Positions 46,768 through 58,754 are shown, counted from the first letter of the stretch. The stretch is DNA of 64,000 nt from Pleurodeles waltl (GCF_031143425.1 NC_090437.1:1179214863-1179278862), one strand, 5' to 3'. Translations and numbers: made by a program. The notes: a model not told the origin generated them from the letters alone.

Positions 46768-49700
46768 ATGTCGGGGAAGGGAAGAGGCCAATGCACGAGT
46801 GGAGATGAACTGGGCAGGTTCATCTGGTTGGTGAAGCACTACCTCCCCATGATGTTGAATATGAGTGGCCGGGTCACCCACGACTACCCAACGGAGGTAT
46901 GGAAGCTGCTGTGGGGCAAGGTGCTCCACTACCTATGGAGAATCTTTGGTATCATGCGGAAGGACCACCATCTCAAATACCAGTGGGCAGATGTCATTGC
47001 ACGAGAGGGAGATCTCCTGGATCCCCTGGTGATTCGGATTGGTGGACCAGTTGGTAAATACCCTTTCTGCCTTGCAACATCCTCATTTGCATGTGTATGA
47101 GAGGAGGACATAAGGTTGACTGCACCTTATTTTGGGAAGGGTTAGGACAGGAAGTTTAGGGCCAGATGTATCAAAACTTTTTGCATTTGTAAACGGTGCG
47201 ATGTATGAAAGGCATTCGCAGTGCAAAAATAAGGAATCGCTAAAATAGCGATTTTTTGCGAATGAGACATGAATTTGCGTGTCGCAAACAGCATATCGCA
47301 AATAACAATATGAATTACCGAATCCGCTAAATCGGGACGCTATTTGCAATACGCTGATTACGACAGGCAAAAAACAATTCGCAATGCGATGCATCAAAAA
47401 ATCGCAAATTGCGATTATTCGCAGAATGGTCTTTTGCACATACAATTTACCACAAACTGAAACCAGGTGGTAACCAGGTGCAACCTATATAAAGATGCCC
47501 AGAGTGCCTCAGCTGCTCTCCCACAATGGCTGCACTCAACGTAATGGCGAGGAGAATGAGGATCTTGGCAGGTTTGAGGAGAGGGAGGAGGAGACAGGAG
47601 CGCATTTTCAGAGTGCGCATTACCCTTTTTGACCAGACTAAAGAAGAAATTTATGAGAAGTACAGGTTAAGCTCAGCCATGATACTTGAGCTACAACCCA
47701 TGCTGCAGCGCACAACACACATGACCAATAGCGTACCATCCCATGTGCAGGTATCATGTTCCCTGCACCTACTAGCCTCAGGGAGCTATCAAGGGGTCAT
47801 AGCAGCAGCTGGAGGGGTATCACAGAGTGCCCTCTCTATATTTTTCAACGTATTCCTCAATGCCATGCTGAGCAGAATACAACAGTACATAAGATTCCCC
47901 AACACCCCACAGGCATTACAATAAACTAAAATTATTTTTTACCAGATAGCACAGTTCCCACATGTCCTAGGTGCCATTGATGGGACACATGTAGCAATCT
48001 GTCCACCATCGGCCAGTGAGTATGTGTATCGCAACTGTAAAAACAATCATTCTATGAACATACAGGTGATATGCAACGCCTCCTACATCATCACCGATCT
48101 TGTGGCCAGATACCCAGGGAGCACACATGACTCGTACATCTTTCGCCACAGCAGGATTCACAGAAGACTGCTAGCTGGCGAGTTTGGTGAAGGATATCTA
48201 CTAGGTAATTTCACAGTTTACAATGTTGCATTGATGTAGGTGTGATGTCAGATATCACAAGTACTCATTTTACTCTCTGTGCATTCAGGAGACAGTGCCT
48301 ACGCTGTGCACACCTATATGCTGACGTCCTACCTGAGCCCTGCAACTCCAGCAGAGAGGAGGTACAATGCTGCACATAGGGCAACCCGCAATGTGGTGGA
48401 GCGCACTTTTGGGCTACTGAAGAGCCACTTCAGGTGCATCCATAAGAGTGGAGGTGCACTACAGTACAGCCCAGAGACGACATGCAAAATTGTGTCCACA
48501 TGTGTTATCTTGCACAACATAGCAACATAGCAACCACCAGGGGCATACCAGTGGAACTCACGGAGCCGGACTCAGATGAGGTTGATGATCCTTTACCACC
48601 CCTTCAACCAGCATACAGGAGCAGTGCAACAGAGGGCAGGCAAGACTTGCTGATATCACACACATCAATTTTTTATGTAAGTAATGACAACTCCACTTCA
48701 ATTATATATATTTCTGTAGTTAGCATCTTTATTACCTTGTCTTCAGGTAACAAATGTGTCAATAGGACATAGCTATGCACAATAGGCAGACATGAACGAT
48801 TAACAGTGTCACACTATTAGCATCATAGTATAACTATATTGCTACATGTTTAGGTAGTCCCGTGTAGCCCTCAACATCACTTCTTAAGTCCACACACTCC
48901 ACATGAGTGCTCAGTGCCCTCGCTGGCACCTCTTGTAGCAGGTTCACATGCAGTACTGTGTCTGGCACTGCGACGCCTTGGATCAATCACAGGGACTGGC
49001 AGACTGCTGAGGCTAGAGGACTCCTCACTATCCCCTAAACCCAGTTCGCTGCGAGCTGATTGACAGATCTACAGAAGCTATCAAACATTCCCAAGAATTG
49101 GTGATGGCACCTGCGCTGGCTGACGCGCTCCCGCCGTATCTCAGTGCAGAGTTCCCCAATGGCATGTGTCAACTCCTTGGTGTTTTCAGCTGCTGTTTGC
49201 TGTCCCTCAGTCAGAGTCTCTAACTGCTTGTGTAGTAATCCCATATTGTAATTGTGAGACACAAACTGTCTGTGCAGTGACCTCATGTGTTTGCATTGCA
49301 GGCGCCACACCTTCAGCATGGAAGCTTCCAGGCTGCCAAAGATTGATGGGCCCTCGCCTTCAACTGTGCACTGTCTGCCTGCATTGTGGCACCTCCTGAG
49401 GGGAGTTGGCTGTTGCTGGCACAGGGACTGCTGTCTTCCTGTGGGACTAGCCTCTGGTGGTGGTGTGGGTTCGTCTTCTGGCATCTCATCTGAGTCCAGG
49501 TTATACTCTGGAAGTGGTAACACCCTTGCCCTGCGTCTAGTAGAAGCAATAGTGTAGGACTCACTGGTATTTGAGTCAGACTGTGGCTGTGTTTCTGCTT
49601 CCCCCACTTTTTCAGATCCTGCAGCAGCAGGGACCGGGGCCTCTGCAAGGACAATGTGCAGCATGTCAGTTGTTACATTTTTCACAGAATTTCACATTGT

Positions 49701-52700
49701 TGCTTTAAATGTACAATTGAATTGTGTCACTATAAGTTGTTTGCGGTGTTTCTCTATGCGGCTGACCACACTATCTTACTATTTATGTTGTGTATTTACC
49801 TTAGGGTTGCGTACTTCCACTCCCATAAGGCATAGTTGTGTTGCATGTAAGATGTGACATGGACTACTTTTCACTGTGCATCAAGCTAATATCTATTTCC
49901 TTAGGGGCATTTGTACATGCACGTATGGGGATACACATAATTACTGGCCTTACCTTTGCTGGTGTTGGGTGTCCCTGAGGTGTCAATGTCAGTAACGCCA
50001 CTGACAGCTTCTGGAAGCAATGTGGACTCCACCAGGTCTTCCATGGGGGTGGACGGTGTCTGGGTGGATGGTCCGCCTCCGGTGCTCCTTGCCTCCTTTA
50101 GCCTGCTGGCCACCCTCTCTTTGGCACAGGAACGCAAGTCATACCATCGCTTGCGTATCTCCTCCACAGAGTGCTGCGCAACACCCATTGCTCATATTTT
50201 TGTCTGGCTGTCAGACCAGTTTCTGCTTCTCACTCTCAGGTACTTGGATTGAGTTCTTGCCAAATAGTTTATCATGGTTCCTAACAACCTCCTCAGTGAG
50301 CACCTCCAATTCTTGCTCACAGAATTTGAGCTTCCTCTTCCTGTCTCCCTTTTCCTTCCCATTTCCCACATTGGCCATGTTGCTGTTTGGTCCTGGCTTG
50401 CTCACAATGCTGGCTCCCTGGTGCTGGGCTCTGTCTTTCTCCCTGCTCCTGTGGGTGTGGCTCCTGGAAACAGCATGGGCTGACTCACTTCCTGGTTGTG
50501 ATGTCATCAGGCTGTTCCAGTTTGCCGTTTTCGATATTTGCGATTTTCAATTACCGAATCGCATTTTTTTTAGTAATTCGGTATTTGCATCTCGCAAATT
50601 GCGTTTGCGAATTTTAAGAAATGGCTATTAGCGATTTTCAATTTTGATATAGCTATTTGAGTATCGCTAACTGGAATCTTGATACATCTGGCCCTTAGTG
50701 TCTTAACCAAATGGCATTTAGGAGAGCTTAGCAATGCACTGGTTGCAGACAAATTGCACATACCTCTTTGTGTACATTGATTATCACATATACACCATAA
50801 AGTGTAAAATATCAGACACGTGCAACGGTGCAAGAGTACATGTTTCTCATACACAAAATGACATGTCCATCATGGTAATTACAACTGTGTAAATGAAGTC
50901 AGTAATGTTGAAGCAATGGTAAACATGACACAGGGGTATTGTCAGTCATGGGTGTGTGTGTGCCGAGAGTCATGTATGTGCAGAGTGACATGACAGTTAC
51001 AGAAATGTAAAAAGGAGTGATTGCAACATCTGTGTCTAATTTTTTGAAGGTGACGTTGCCAATGGAGACAACTACTACCTAACTATATATAATTTTTTTA
51101 CAATTGCAAGCATTGTGGCTGTATGAAAGGCTGGTGCCACATGACGGCAGAACCAGGCCTGAGGAATGCAAGATGTGTATTCCTGCCGTAGGTGACAACC
51201 AAAAAATATAGCCTTAACATCAACTTGGTTACACTATTCCTTTATTGGAGGCAAAAAAAAAAATCTGCCTAAGGCTGGTTGATTACCTGACTGTTTCCTT
51301 GTCATCAAAAAACCAATTTCCACTTTGCATGTGTAGCATATTCATGTATGTTGCTAAGCATGGCAAGTGTAACCATACTGACAGGGTTGCCAACATCAGT
51401 GTCCTGACATCTGCCATGATATGCCATATGTTACATATGGCACACACATGATGGAGGTATATGTTGGTGCCATGAGATTAAGAACTGGCAAGCATCTGAG
51501 TGGTTGTCTGCTTATTCACATAGATCATCTACAAGAGTCAAAGCTTTAGCCAATGTACAGTATACTGTCCTCCCATATTGTTAAAAATATGTATCTGAAA
51601 CCTGTACATATGACTGCCACCCAAATCTGTGCATGTTCTTCTGGGATAACTATGAACCATATATGTGAGAAACAGGTGTAATGCAGTGCTCGCTGCATTG
51701 GATTTTAAACACAGACCTGCCCTGTATTTCCTAGAGTACGGGCAGGCCTGCGTCTGCTCCTGCACCAGCATATAACTCAGCACCCAGCACCAACACAGGC
51801 ATACTTGTACCACAGTGCAAGTGTGTCTGGGTTGAAGGGAGTGTCTACGTGCAGGAAGTTATCACTTCCTGGACATAAACAATCTACAATTGAGATATGC
51901 CACTTCTATGTGTGCTGCAAAATGCAGGGCACATAGTAGTGCCAAAACATCTGCCATGTTAGTTTGTAAATGTGCAGGAAGGGACGCCTACCTGCACATA
52001 AGCAAACATCCCTGGCATTTTATCTCTTTTCTGTGTGCCTTCAAATGGCGCACACATATTAGAAGAAAGACACATGGAGGTATTAAAGTATTCCTCACCT
52101 TCTCTTTGCCATGCTAACACCAAGCCTAGGGTGTTGTTACCCTTTTAGCGCTGGCAGTAAGTATGATGTCTTGTAAATCTGGGGCAGGGGCAAGCTATGG
52201 GTGTTACAATGGGATGGCCACTGCAACAACCATTGTATGCCCCTCTGACGCTGAATACTGTGTCAAGTTGGCCCATATGCACATGGAGGCATTACACTAT
52301 AAAAAAGGCATAACAGCTCATTGTACATATGGTGTAGTGAAAAACACCAGAGGAGCATCACAGAAAGTGCTCTGGTGGTGGCAGGGTGTCTGTGATCTGG
52401 CCCTTTGTCTTACAGACAGAAATGAATGTAATAGTTGGCAGTTGTTTATTCCTAACAGAAAGCTGACTAGCTTACTCAGGTAAACAAGTTAAATGTGTAA
52501 TAGTTGCCCATGCTCATAAATGTTCAAAATTCACAAAGTTATGTGTTCATGTCATGTCTTGCAGGTGGACATGCATCCTACAAAATTGTAGAGTAGTCCC
52601 AGTTGCAGCCAGTAAGTGTCATCTTGTGTGTCACATGTGTCATTCCAGGGTTTTGTGTGAGAGGATATGATGCGTAAAATGCGATGTTAACATGGCATGG

Positions 52701-54205
52701 GTGACCAATAATTTAACATCATCTGAGTTTGGGTTTTGACATCATGTCTGATGCAAAGTTCAGGATGGAGATTAAGTTATTTGTTGCACAAGTGCCAACA
52801 TGTGCTGCTATCACATTGTGGGTGTTAGCAAAAGGAAAGCATGCCCACATACACAGTGATGTCAGTCAAGACATGTGACAGAGGTGCTGTTTATTTGATT
52901 AGCATGCCTGTTGCCAACATATTTGTCACAGCACATGTTACAGCACTGTGTGCCACATGTTGCTTTAATTTACTCAGGACATGGTGCAAATGATGTACGT
53001 GTGTTGAGGTCTCCAGTGGGCTTATCAAGGAAACACTTGCACCCATGGTGCCTCACTACTCTTCTGAAGCAAAATGAGGCAATGGCTGTGCAAGGAGCCT
53101 CATTGTCCTGGGCAACAGTCATTTGAGTACACATTGAGATTTCAGCTCTACTCTAGATGGATGTGGGACATGTCTACGGATCGTAGCAAACAAGATATGT
53201 GCAGATTAACCAACATGATCTATCCATCACGATAACTGTGAGTGAGCTTGGTCACATCAAGTGGGTATAGAATGTATATGTTGAGTATTTACCTCGTAAA
53301 ACATGCATGTGCACAGGTAGTGCAATATTATGATAACTTGTTGCTGCAACCTGTGCAGCGCCACCCTTCCGCCCCTTAGGGCACCCCTACCACCACCATG
53401 TCTGCACTGCCTAAGAAATTTAGCACACCATGCCTCAGGGTAGGGGGCAATAGGAACAACATCCTTAGACAATATAGATGTACTGTTCAGGCTTAGGGCA
53501 AACAATATTGGCACTAACCCTGAACTGTACATTGGGACCCATTGTAAGCAATGATGTGTCCCCCCATAATGCCTGCTCTGAGCAGGTGTTAACCAAAGGA
53601 AACATAACTGATGCATTGGCATCTCTTAGAGTTACCAAGGGCATATTTCCTGCCCCCCTACTGGGTGAACCCCACCTTGCATCCATGATGCCAGGCCAAA
53701 GCATAATGTAGTGCAAGGTGTGTCAAAGTGGTGGAATTCATGAATTGCACTACTTTGTGACTATGGCAGGGATTTGGAACATGTTGGGCCACTTAATCCT
53801 CACAAGTAAGATGAGGAAAATGTGGCGCAAGGAGGCACTAGTCCAACTTACCTCTGGGCCCTAATGGTCAAAAACGGATAGCCGTTAACCCTGTGACATG
53901 AACATGATACCGTAGATGGCTGTTAGGAAGTTTAGTCTGGATTTGGTGATTGACATTATTTTGGATTGTCTGGTGGATAGCATGTGTCATTTGATGATGC
54001 TATGTATACTGCATGGTTGTTCAACCTCTACCCAATGGAGTATTTGATGTCATGTTCTCCTCATGTTTTAGCTGCCAGTATGACCCCAGCACAGAAGCGT
54101 GCTTTTGATAAGAGGGCTGAGCGTTTCTACCACATCATAGAGGTACAAGCAGGGTACAGGAAGATGTCCAGCACATATCAGCGGGAGAAGTCATTAGGTG
54201 TTTGA
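46768..54205 (+). CDS. Candidate two-exon Myb/SANT-like gene, probably transposon-borne
   Basis: Exon 1 (46768-47053) encodes 95 residues starting MSGKGRGQCTSGDELGRF. It includes HDYPTEVWKLLWGKVLHYL and KDHHLKYQWADVIAREGDLL, whose tryptophan spacing resembles a Myb/SANT or trihelix domain. It ends at a G|GTAAAT donor. Exon 2 (54072-54205) begins after TTTTAG and continues AASMTPAQKRAFDKRAERFYHIIE. Both ends are phase 1, so the join stays open to a TGA at 54203. The 7.0 kb intron contains the whole Harbinger H1. A further frame at 54202-54465 (ADMRRDMTAFMARLDRVEQD) may be a shifted continuation. No function is certain; a second gene of another Harbinger is the likeliest origin. Confidence 0.4.
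47526..48530 (+). pseudogene. Harbinger H1 transposase, HARBI1-like, one stop codon
   Basis: The gene has two exons, 47526-48204 and 48289-48530, joined by an 84-bp intron (GTAATT...TTCAG, phase 1). It has a DDE nuclease: aspartate in VLGAIDGTHV, aspartate in YPGSTHDSYIF, glutamate in NVVERTFGLLKSHFRC. The N-terminal part has RRQERIFRVR and GGVSQSALSIFFNV, as in HARBI1-type proteins. It cuts the element at its terminal repeats and inserts it at TWA. The frame is open except for TAA at 47922-47924, with perfectly good coding sequence in the same frame on both sides, so this is a nonsense mutation rather than an intron. All three catalytic residues are intact. Confidence 0.87.
49035..50378 (-). 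pseudogene. Harbinger H1 Myb/SANT-like protein, two exons
   Basis: This is the second gene of the transposon. In the family such proteins bind the ends and help the transposase into the nucleus. Exon 1 runs from ATG at 50378 to 49954 (AAAG|GTAAGG), exon 2 from 49642 (TTGCAG|AGG) to 49035. The phases agree (phase 1). Exon 1 has RKRKLKFCEQELEVLTEEVV and, after a one-base shift near 50210 and a TGA near 50190, VEEIRKRWYDLRSCAKERV, the two halves of the Myb-like fold. Exon 2 has a glutamine/proline-rich linker and a C-terminal helical segment LLHKQLETLTEGQQ...IGELCTEIRRER, probably a coiled coil. The start was chosen because MANVGNGKEKG immediately precedes the basic stretch. Confidence 0.78.
50698..54071. 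other. Intron remainder of the candidate gene
   Basis: No coding region. It contains a MITE-like repeat at about 51680-52150 (shared with 58380-58740) and a palindromic MITE-like remnant at 53430-53770 that resembles 60880-61020. The rest is CA/TG-rich. Confidence 0.4.
51680..52150. repeat. MITE-like repeat, copy 1 of 2
   Basis: Shares ordered words with 58380-58740: CACCAACACAGGCAT.CTTG, AGTGCA, GTGCAGGAAG...CTTCCT..ACATAAACAATCTA, GTGTGCTGCA.AATGCAG..GCACATA and TTGCCATGCTAACA. The GCAGGAAGTTATCACTTCCT palindrome is typical of non-autonomous DNA elements. This copy contains about 100 extra bases (51960-52060). Ends were not fixed. Confidence 0.55.
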
Positions 54206-54465
54206 CTTGCTTTCCCCATGGGGGACCTCTTAAACAGGCCACAAAAGGGCAAAGCACATCAGGCACCACGTCAAGGGTCAGGGGTGCCTCGGCTGGTTCA
54301 ACCCGCTACACGTCCACAGCACCAATGGCAACACAAGCACAGCAACAGCCACCTGCAGCAGCCACATCCTCGAGCTTTGAGGCGGATATGAGGAGGGACA
54401 TGACAGCCTTTATGGCCAGGTTGGACAGAGTGGAGCAGGACAATGCTCGCAATTTCAACTCCTAA
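54202..54465 (+). pseudogene. Possible shifted C-terminal exon of the candidate gene
   Basis: An open frame with a threonine/glutamine-rich stretch followed by SSSFEADMRRDMTAFMARLD, a helical ending. A splice into GCC at 54238 would be out of phase with exon 2, so either a frameshift lies near 54200 or the exon boundaries differ. It uses no ATG start. Confidence 0.3.
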
Positions 54466-56157
54466 AGTACTGAAAAAAGAAGCTGTAATCCAGGATATGG
54501 ACAGCCTCCTAGTTCTTTCCATTCTCCTGTTCTATTTTGTAATTATCTTTAGTGGGTTTTAGGTAGGCAGTAATAGGTTAGGTAGCATAGATTAGGTTAG
54601 TTGTAGTATAGAGTAAGTATAGTTGGGGGTGGGTTTTAGTTTCATGTTTTGTTTTGAGCGTTGTATGTTTGGTTATGTGTGGGGCTCTATGTTAAAAAAA
54701 AATACAAACAAATATTTTAAAAAAATCCATTAAAAAGTGTCCAAAAATATATATTTTTGTTTAGGATATAGGTTTATATGTGTGGCTTTAGTTTATGTTG
54801 TCCTACTCATATCTTGTCTCTTAAAGGGGGGACAATGTTTAGTGTGTGGTGTTACATGTATAAGATAAATTTAGATTACAATAGATAGCTGTAGGGGTAA
54901 GTTTAGATAAGTTAGTAAAGGTTAGCTTACTGTAGGATAGTATTTAATTTAGGTTTTTATAAGGTGTTGTTTTTAAATACAAATAAATCCTGTCAGCTGT
55001 AGACAATAAGCTGTCCATGATGATTGAGTGTCTTGCTCATGTGTGCACTGACCAAGTTAGAGGAATGCCTTAGAATATGTTTTCTATATTGATTTATATG
55101 TTTACTATGTGTATCCCCTATGACCAAGGACCTGTCTGATTGGTTGCAATATGACATCAGCTACTCAAAATATTTTTCCTCCCCAGTTCTTGACAATCAC
55201 ATTGTGTATGTATTTAAAATCTTTGATAGGCAAGAATGGAACATCAACTGTCAACGCTTAGGTCTGTCACAAATATTCTTGTAAAGTGTAGCACATTTTA
55301 CTTCACCTTATTTGGGGTATGTAACCTGGCACACTGACAGCTGTCCGTCACTGATCAATTTTGCCTTTTCAGTTCCACACATATTTGTTGTACTAGTGCT
55401 ATCATCAGGGAAAATTATAGACACTTGAGTTGTGACCCATACATGCCATATGTCAACTTGCATGGATATCTGGTCAATACATGTTTTTAAGGTTCTTAAG
55501 TTGGTTGTAGTCCACAACAATATCAGTCAACTTTTTCAATTTAGAGTCCTAGTGTGTGGTTTTGTGTCTGACAGTAACCCACACATGTAATTAGGTTATG
55601 TTCTCATTGACATAGCTTCACACAATGCATACATTTAGATGAGTTGATGGATCACAGTAAAAGATGGTATGTTACATGTGAAGATGGGAATTTATTTACA
55701 TGTGCAAGTTTATTCTGCAGTGCAGTACAATGTCCAGTTCACTGACCACATGAGAGATCCTGAGCCATTTGATGTACATTCAGAGTCCAAGGGTGAGGGA
55801 CATGTCATGAGACATGGGTAGGAGAAGTGTGCATTAGTGGGAGGTGAAAATAGGTAGCAATTGAGACATGACAGTCCATAGCAGACAAGTCAACAGTGGT
55901 TGAGTTTGAGTAAAGAGGGCATGTTGCCGGCTGTCCCAACACTGGCATAATCTTAAGCACAGTACTAAGGAGATACTGTCCAAGTGGCACAGACTGGTGC
56001 TACCGGGTGGTTTTATGTGTGAATGTTGTTCCTTCCACATCTTCAACCTCTGATGTGTGTGGTGCCTCCTGTGCCATGGGTGGTGCTGTTGTTGAAGTTG
56101 ATGGCGTCGCACACAAATCAGGGGATAGAGATGTGGAATCAAAGGTCCCAGCAGCTG
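54466..56157. other. AT-rich interval without recognisable genes
   Basis: T-rich sequence with short poly-A/T tracts near 54690-54760; no domain or repeat ends seen. Confidence 0.35.
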
Positions 56158-56652
56158 CTATTTGTGGGAACATATAACTTCAGCAAGGAAGAACTGCAGA
56201 TTTCTCAACACTGCAGCTACATCAGGGTGGTAGGCAGCCATGTTTTCCCTGAGTGAGCCCACTTCCCACTGTATGGACTCCATGGCATTTTGAATCACTC
56301 CCAATCTCTTATCTATCATGCTGCTGCCACTTTTGGAGGGCAATTGTTGAAGCCTCTGCCTCATGACAGCAGCTATGGCAGCCAGGGACTGCTGGAGTCC
56401 ACATAGCAGGGAGTGGGTGCATCTGAGGGCAGCTGAGTTTTCCTTATTTGGAATGAGTCACCTCTGCACTCCCTCTAGGCTCCCTGCCATGGTCTCCATC
56501 CCCACCCACACATGCTTGGCCAGCTCCCGCTGACTCCTACTACTGTCCTCTGAAAGGTGATTCTGGGTCCTCAGAGTTCAGGGCTGTGGCAGGACTCATT
56601 GGTGATGTGTGTTGGTAGTTGGGTGGTTCATGTTGAGACCCTGCAACACTGT

Positions 56653-57244
56653 GGGGGTCACCAAGGTACCGCCGTCAGAACACCGCACCGCGGTCGAAAG
56701 ACCGCGGCGGTGATTCTGACATTTGCCCTGTGCTGGCGGGCGGCCGCCAAAAGACCGCCCGCCAGCCCAGGGCAAATCAACCTTCCCACTAGGATGCCGG
56801 CTCAGAATTGAGCCGGCGGAGTGGGAAGGTGCGACGGGTGCAGTTGCACCCGTCGCGTATTTCAGTGTCTGCTGGGCAGACACTGAAATACTTTTTGGGG
56901 CCCTCTTACGGGGGCCCCTGCCGTGCCCATGCCATTGCATGGGCACGGCAGGGGCCCTGCGGCACCCCCTACCGCCATCCTGTTCATGGCGGGAGAGCCG
57001 CCATGAACAGGATGGCGGTAGGGGGTGTCAGAATCCCTATGGCGGCGGAGCGCCCCATGGCGGAGGATTCATGGAGGATTCAGACGGGCAGCGGAAAGTC
57101 GGCGGTACACCGCCGACTTTCCGTTTCTGGCCGCGGCTGAACCGCCGCGGTCAGAATGCCCAGCGGTGCACCGCCAGCCTGTTGGCGGTGCTACCGCCGA
57201 CCTCCGCCATGGCGGTAATTACCGCCATGGTCAGAATGACCCCC
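56653..57244. mobile_element. GC-rich hairpin-chain MITE, copy D (592 bp), in H2 Myb exon
   Basis: Flanked by TGT (56650-56652 and 57245-57247), beginning GGGGGTCACC and ending GGTCAGAATGACCCCC. Hairpins: 26-nt palindrome 56831-56856; CAGTGTCTGC/GCAGACACTG in 56857-56891; outer stem CCTTCCCACT (56781-56790) with AGTGGGAAGG (56820-56829); GGGGCCC-type stem near 56895-56960. The right-hand half has extra hairpins around CGCCATCCTGTTCATGGCGG. Confidence 0.85.
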
Positions 57245-58379
57245 TGTGTGTCTTCCCTGCGACTTGAGGTGGTGTCTAGAAGGAATCTAGGACATCCTGG
57301 AGAGTCTCTTCATTGATGGTTGGCAGCTGGTAATCTGAAAAAATCCAGGACAGGCAGATTGGTAGTAGGTAAGACATCATCTTCTGCAATGGGACGATGA
57401 AATGTCAATCTTTGACTGTAGTGGCTTTTGACATGGGTCATTATTTACTTGCTACTGGTGGTTCAGTGACATGTTACAGATCCCAGGATGTAGTTGTTTA
57501 TTATGTGTTGCACTGTGCGTCACACATGGGGCAACCTTTCAAAGTATTTTGTGCATTGATCCCACACCACCATATTCCTTGCAGGCCCTTTGCCCTAGCC
57601 ACTGACAACATGGTAGCACGTCATTTACATTCCTATTCACCATGGTGGACATTCCCACAGTACTGTAATGAGTGTTGTCACTATTTTGGTGCTTTACTGC
57701 ATGGGCACCCTGAATGATGGCATTAGTGCAGCATAGCACAGGGAGGTCTATTGCTTACAATGCTTGTGTAACTTTGTCATTCGCCTTTAGCAGGCCCCAC
57801 ACATGTGCTAATTGGATGCCACAGTGCAAGCTTTATGGATTGCCAGCCACATTAGTTCATCCCTCTCTACATTAGGGACATTTCCTTGAATACAGCAAAT
57901 CTGCCACAGGCATATATTGGTGTCAGTATGTACGATATCAATCAATGCAAGCATTTTGAGAGTTTGTTAATGTGGCACGAGGGGAATGGGCAGCTTGGAT
58001 CCACATTGGCAACTATTTGTATGATGGTATTGTTGCATTACGGGCTCCTGACATTGTGTCGGTAGTGCAACATTGATGCCACTTGTGCCTATTCTTACGC
58101 ATGAAGGTGTACTTTTATTCACAATGCCAACCATTCCCACAACACAGGCAATCTTGCTACAGATTGAAATGGGAGCTACTGGTACAGCAGCACAAATGAT
58201 GATCACAGACATGCCCAATATGTTGCATATATTCACTTTTGTGCCCATCCCCAAATGGTGCATGGAGGTGTGTGAGAGTTGTTGTTGTTATTGTTATTGG
58301 GCCATCCTGTGCGAGTTGAATAGGACATGTTGCACACTGTTGTCCTGTTTTTTCTAAGTGGTGCAGCTCAGTTCAGTGG

Positions 58380-58740
58380 CAAATTTGCTGCACCATGCTG
58401 TGTCACTTTTGAAATATTAGGGATAGACAGTATTTACAGGAATACAGTGCACCCCTGCGTTTCCCCGGTGCTTACGTTTAATTAAGCTCCCTGCACCAAC
58501 ACAGGCATCCTTGCACCATAGTGCATGGGTGCCTGCTTTGAGGGGATAGACTGTTTATATGCAGGAAGGTATCCCTTCCTACACATAAACAATCTATTTT
58601 GGTGATTTGGCATTTTCATGTGTGCTGCAGGATGCAGCACACATAAGAAGGGCAATGATACGAGGAGGAAGGAAAACATTTTGCCTTGTTGTGCCATTCT
58701 AACAACACCCTTGCGGTGGTGTTGACTTTAGTCACAGCCT
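58380..58740. repeat. MITE-like repeat, copy 2 of 2
   Basis: Homologous to 51680-52150, same orientation. The inverted repeat GCAGGAAGGTATCCCTTCCT is kept, although its bases differ from those of copy 1. Confidence 0.55.
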
Positions 58741-58754
58741 CAGGTTAACATATA

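Larger units (their letters stand above)
47159..50694 (+). mobile_element. Complete PIF/Harbinger transposon H1 (3536 bp)
   Basis: The terminal inverted repeats are GGGCCAGATGTATCAA (47159-47174) and its complement ending at 50694. The target duplication is TTA at 47156-47158 and 50695-50697, the expected TWA of PIF/Harbinger. The subterminal 200 bases at each end are rich in TTCGCAAAT/GCGATTTT-type repeats, including an ACCGAATC word at both ends. It holds a transposase gene on the plus strand and a Myb-like gene on the minus strand, converging. It lies in the intron of the candidate gene at 46768-54205. Confidence 0.92.

Noticed and set aside
47922..47960. An intron at the end of the first H1 transposase frame
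   Set aside because: No GT donor, and the sequence after the TAA continues in the same frame with expected residues, so it is a nonsense codon.
50020..50631. A 203-codon plus-strand frame rich in Leu/Phe/Ser
   Set aside because: Antisense to the Myb-like exon of H1 and to its terminal repeat; the apparent membrane protein is an artefact.
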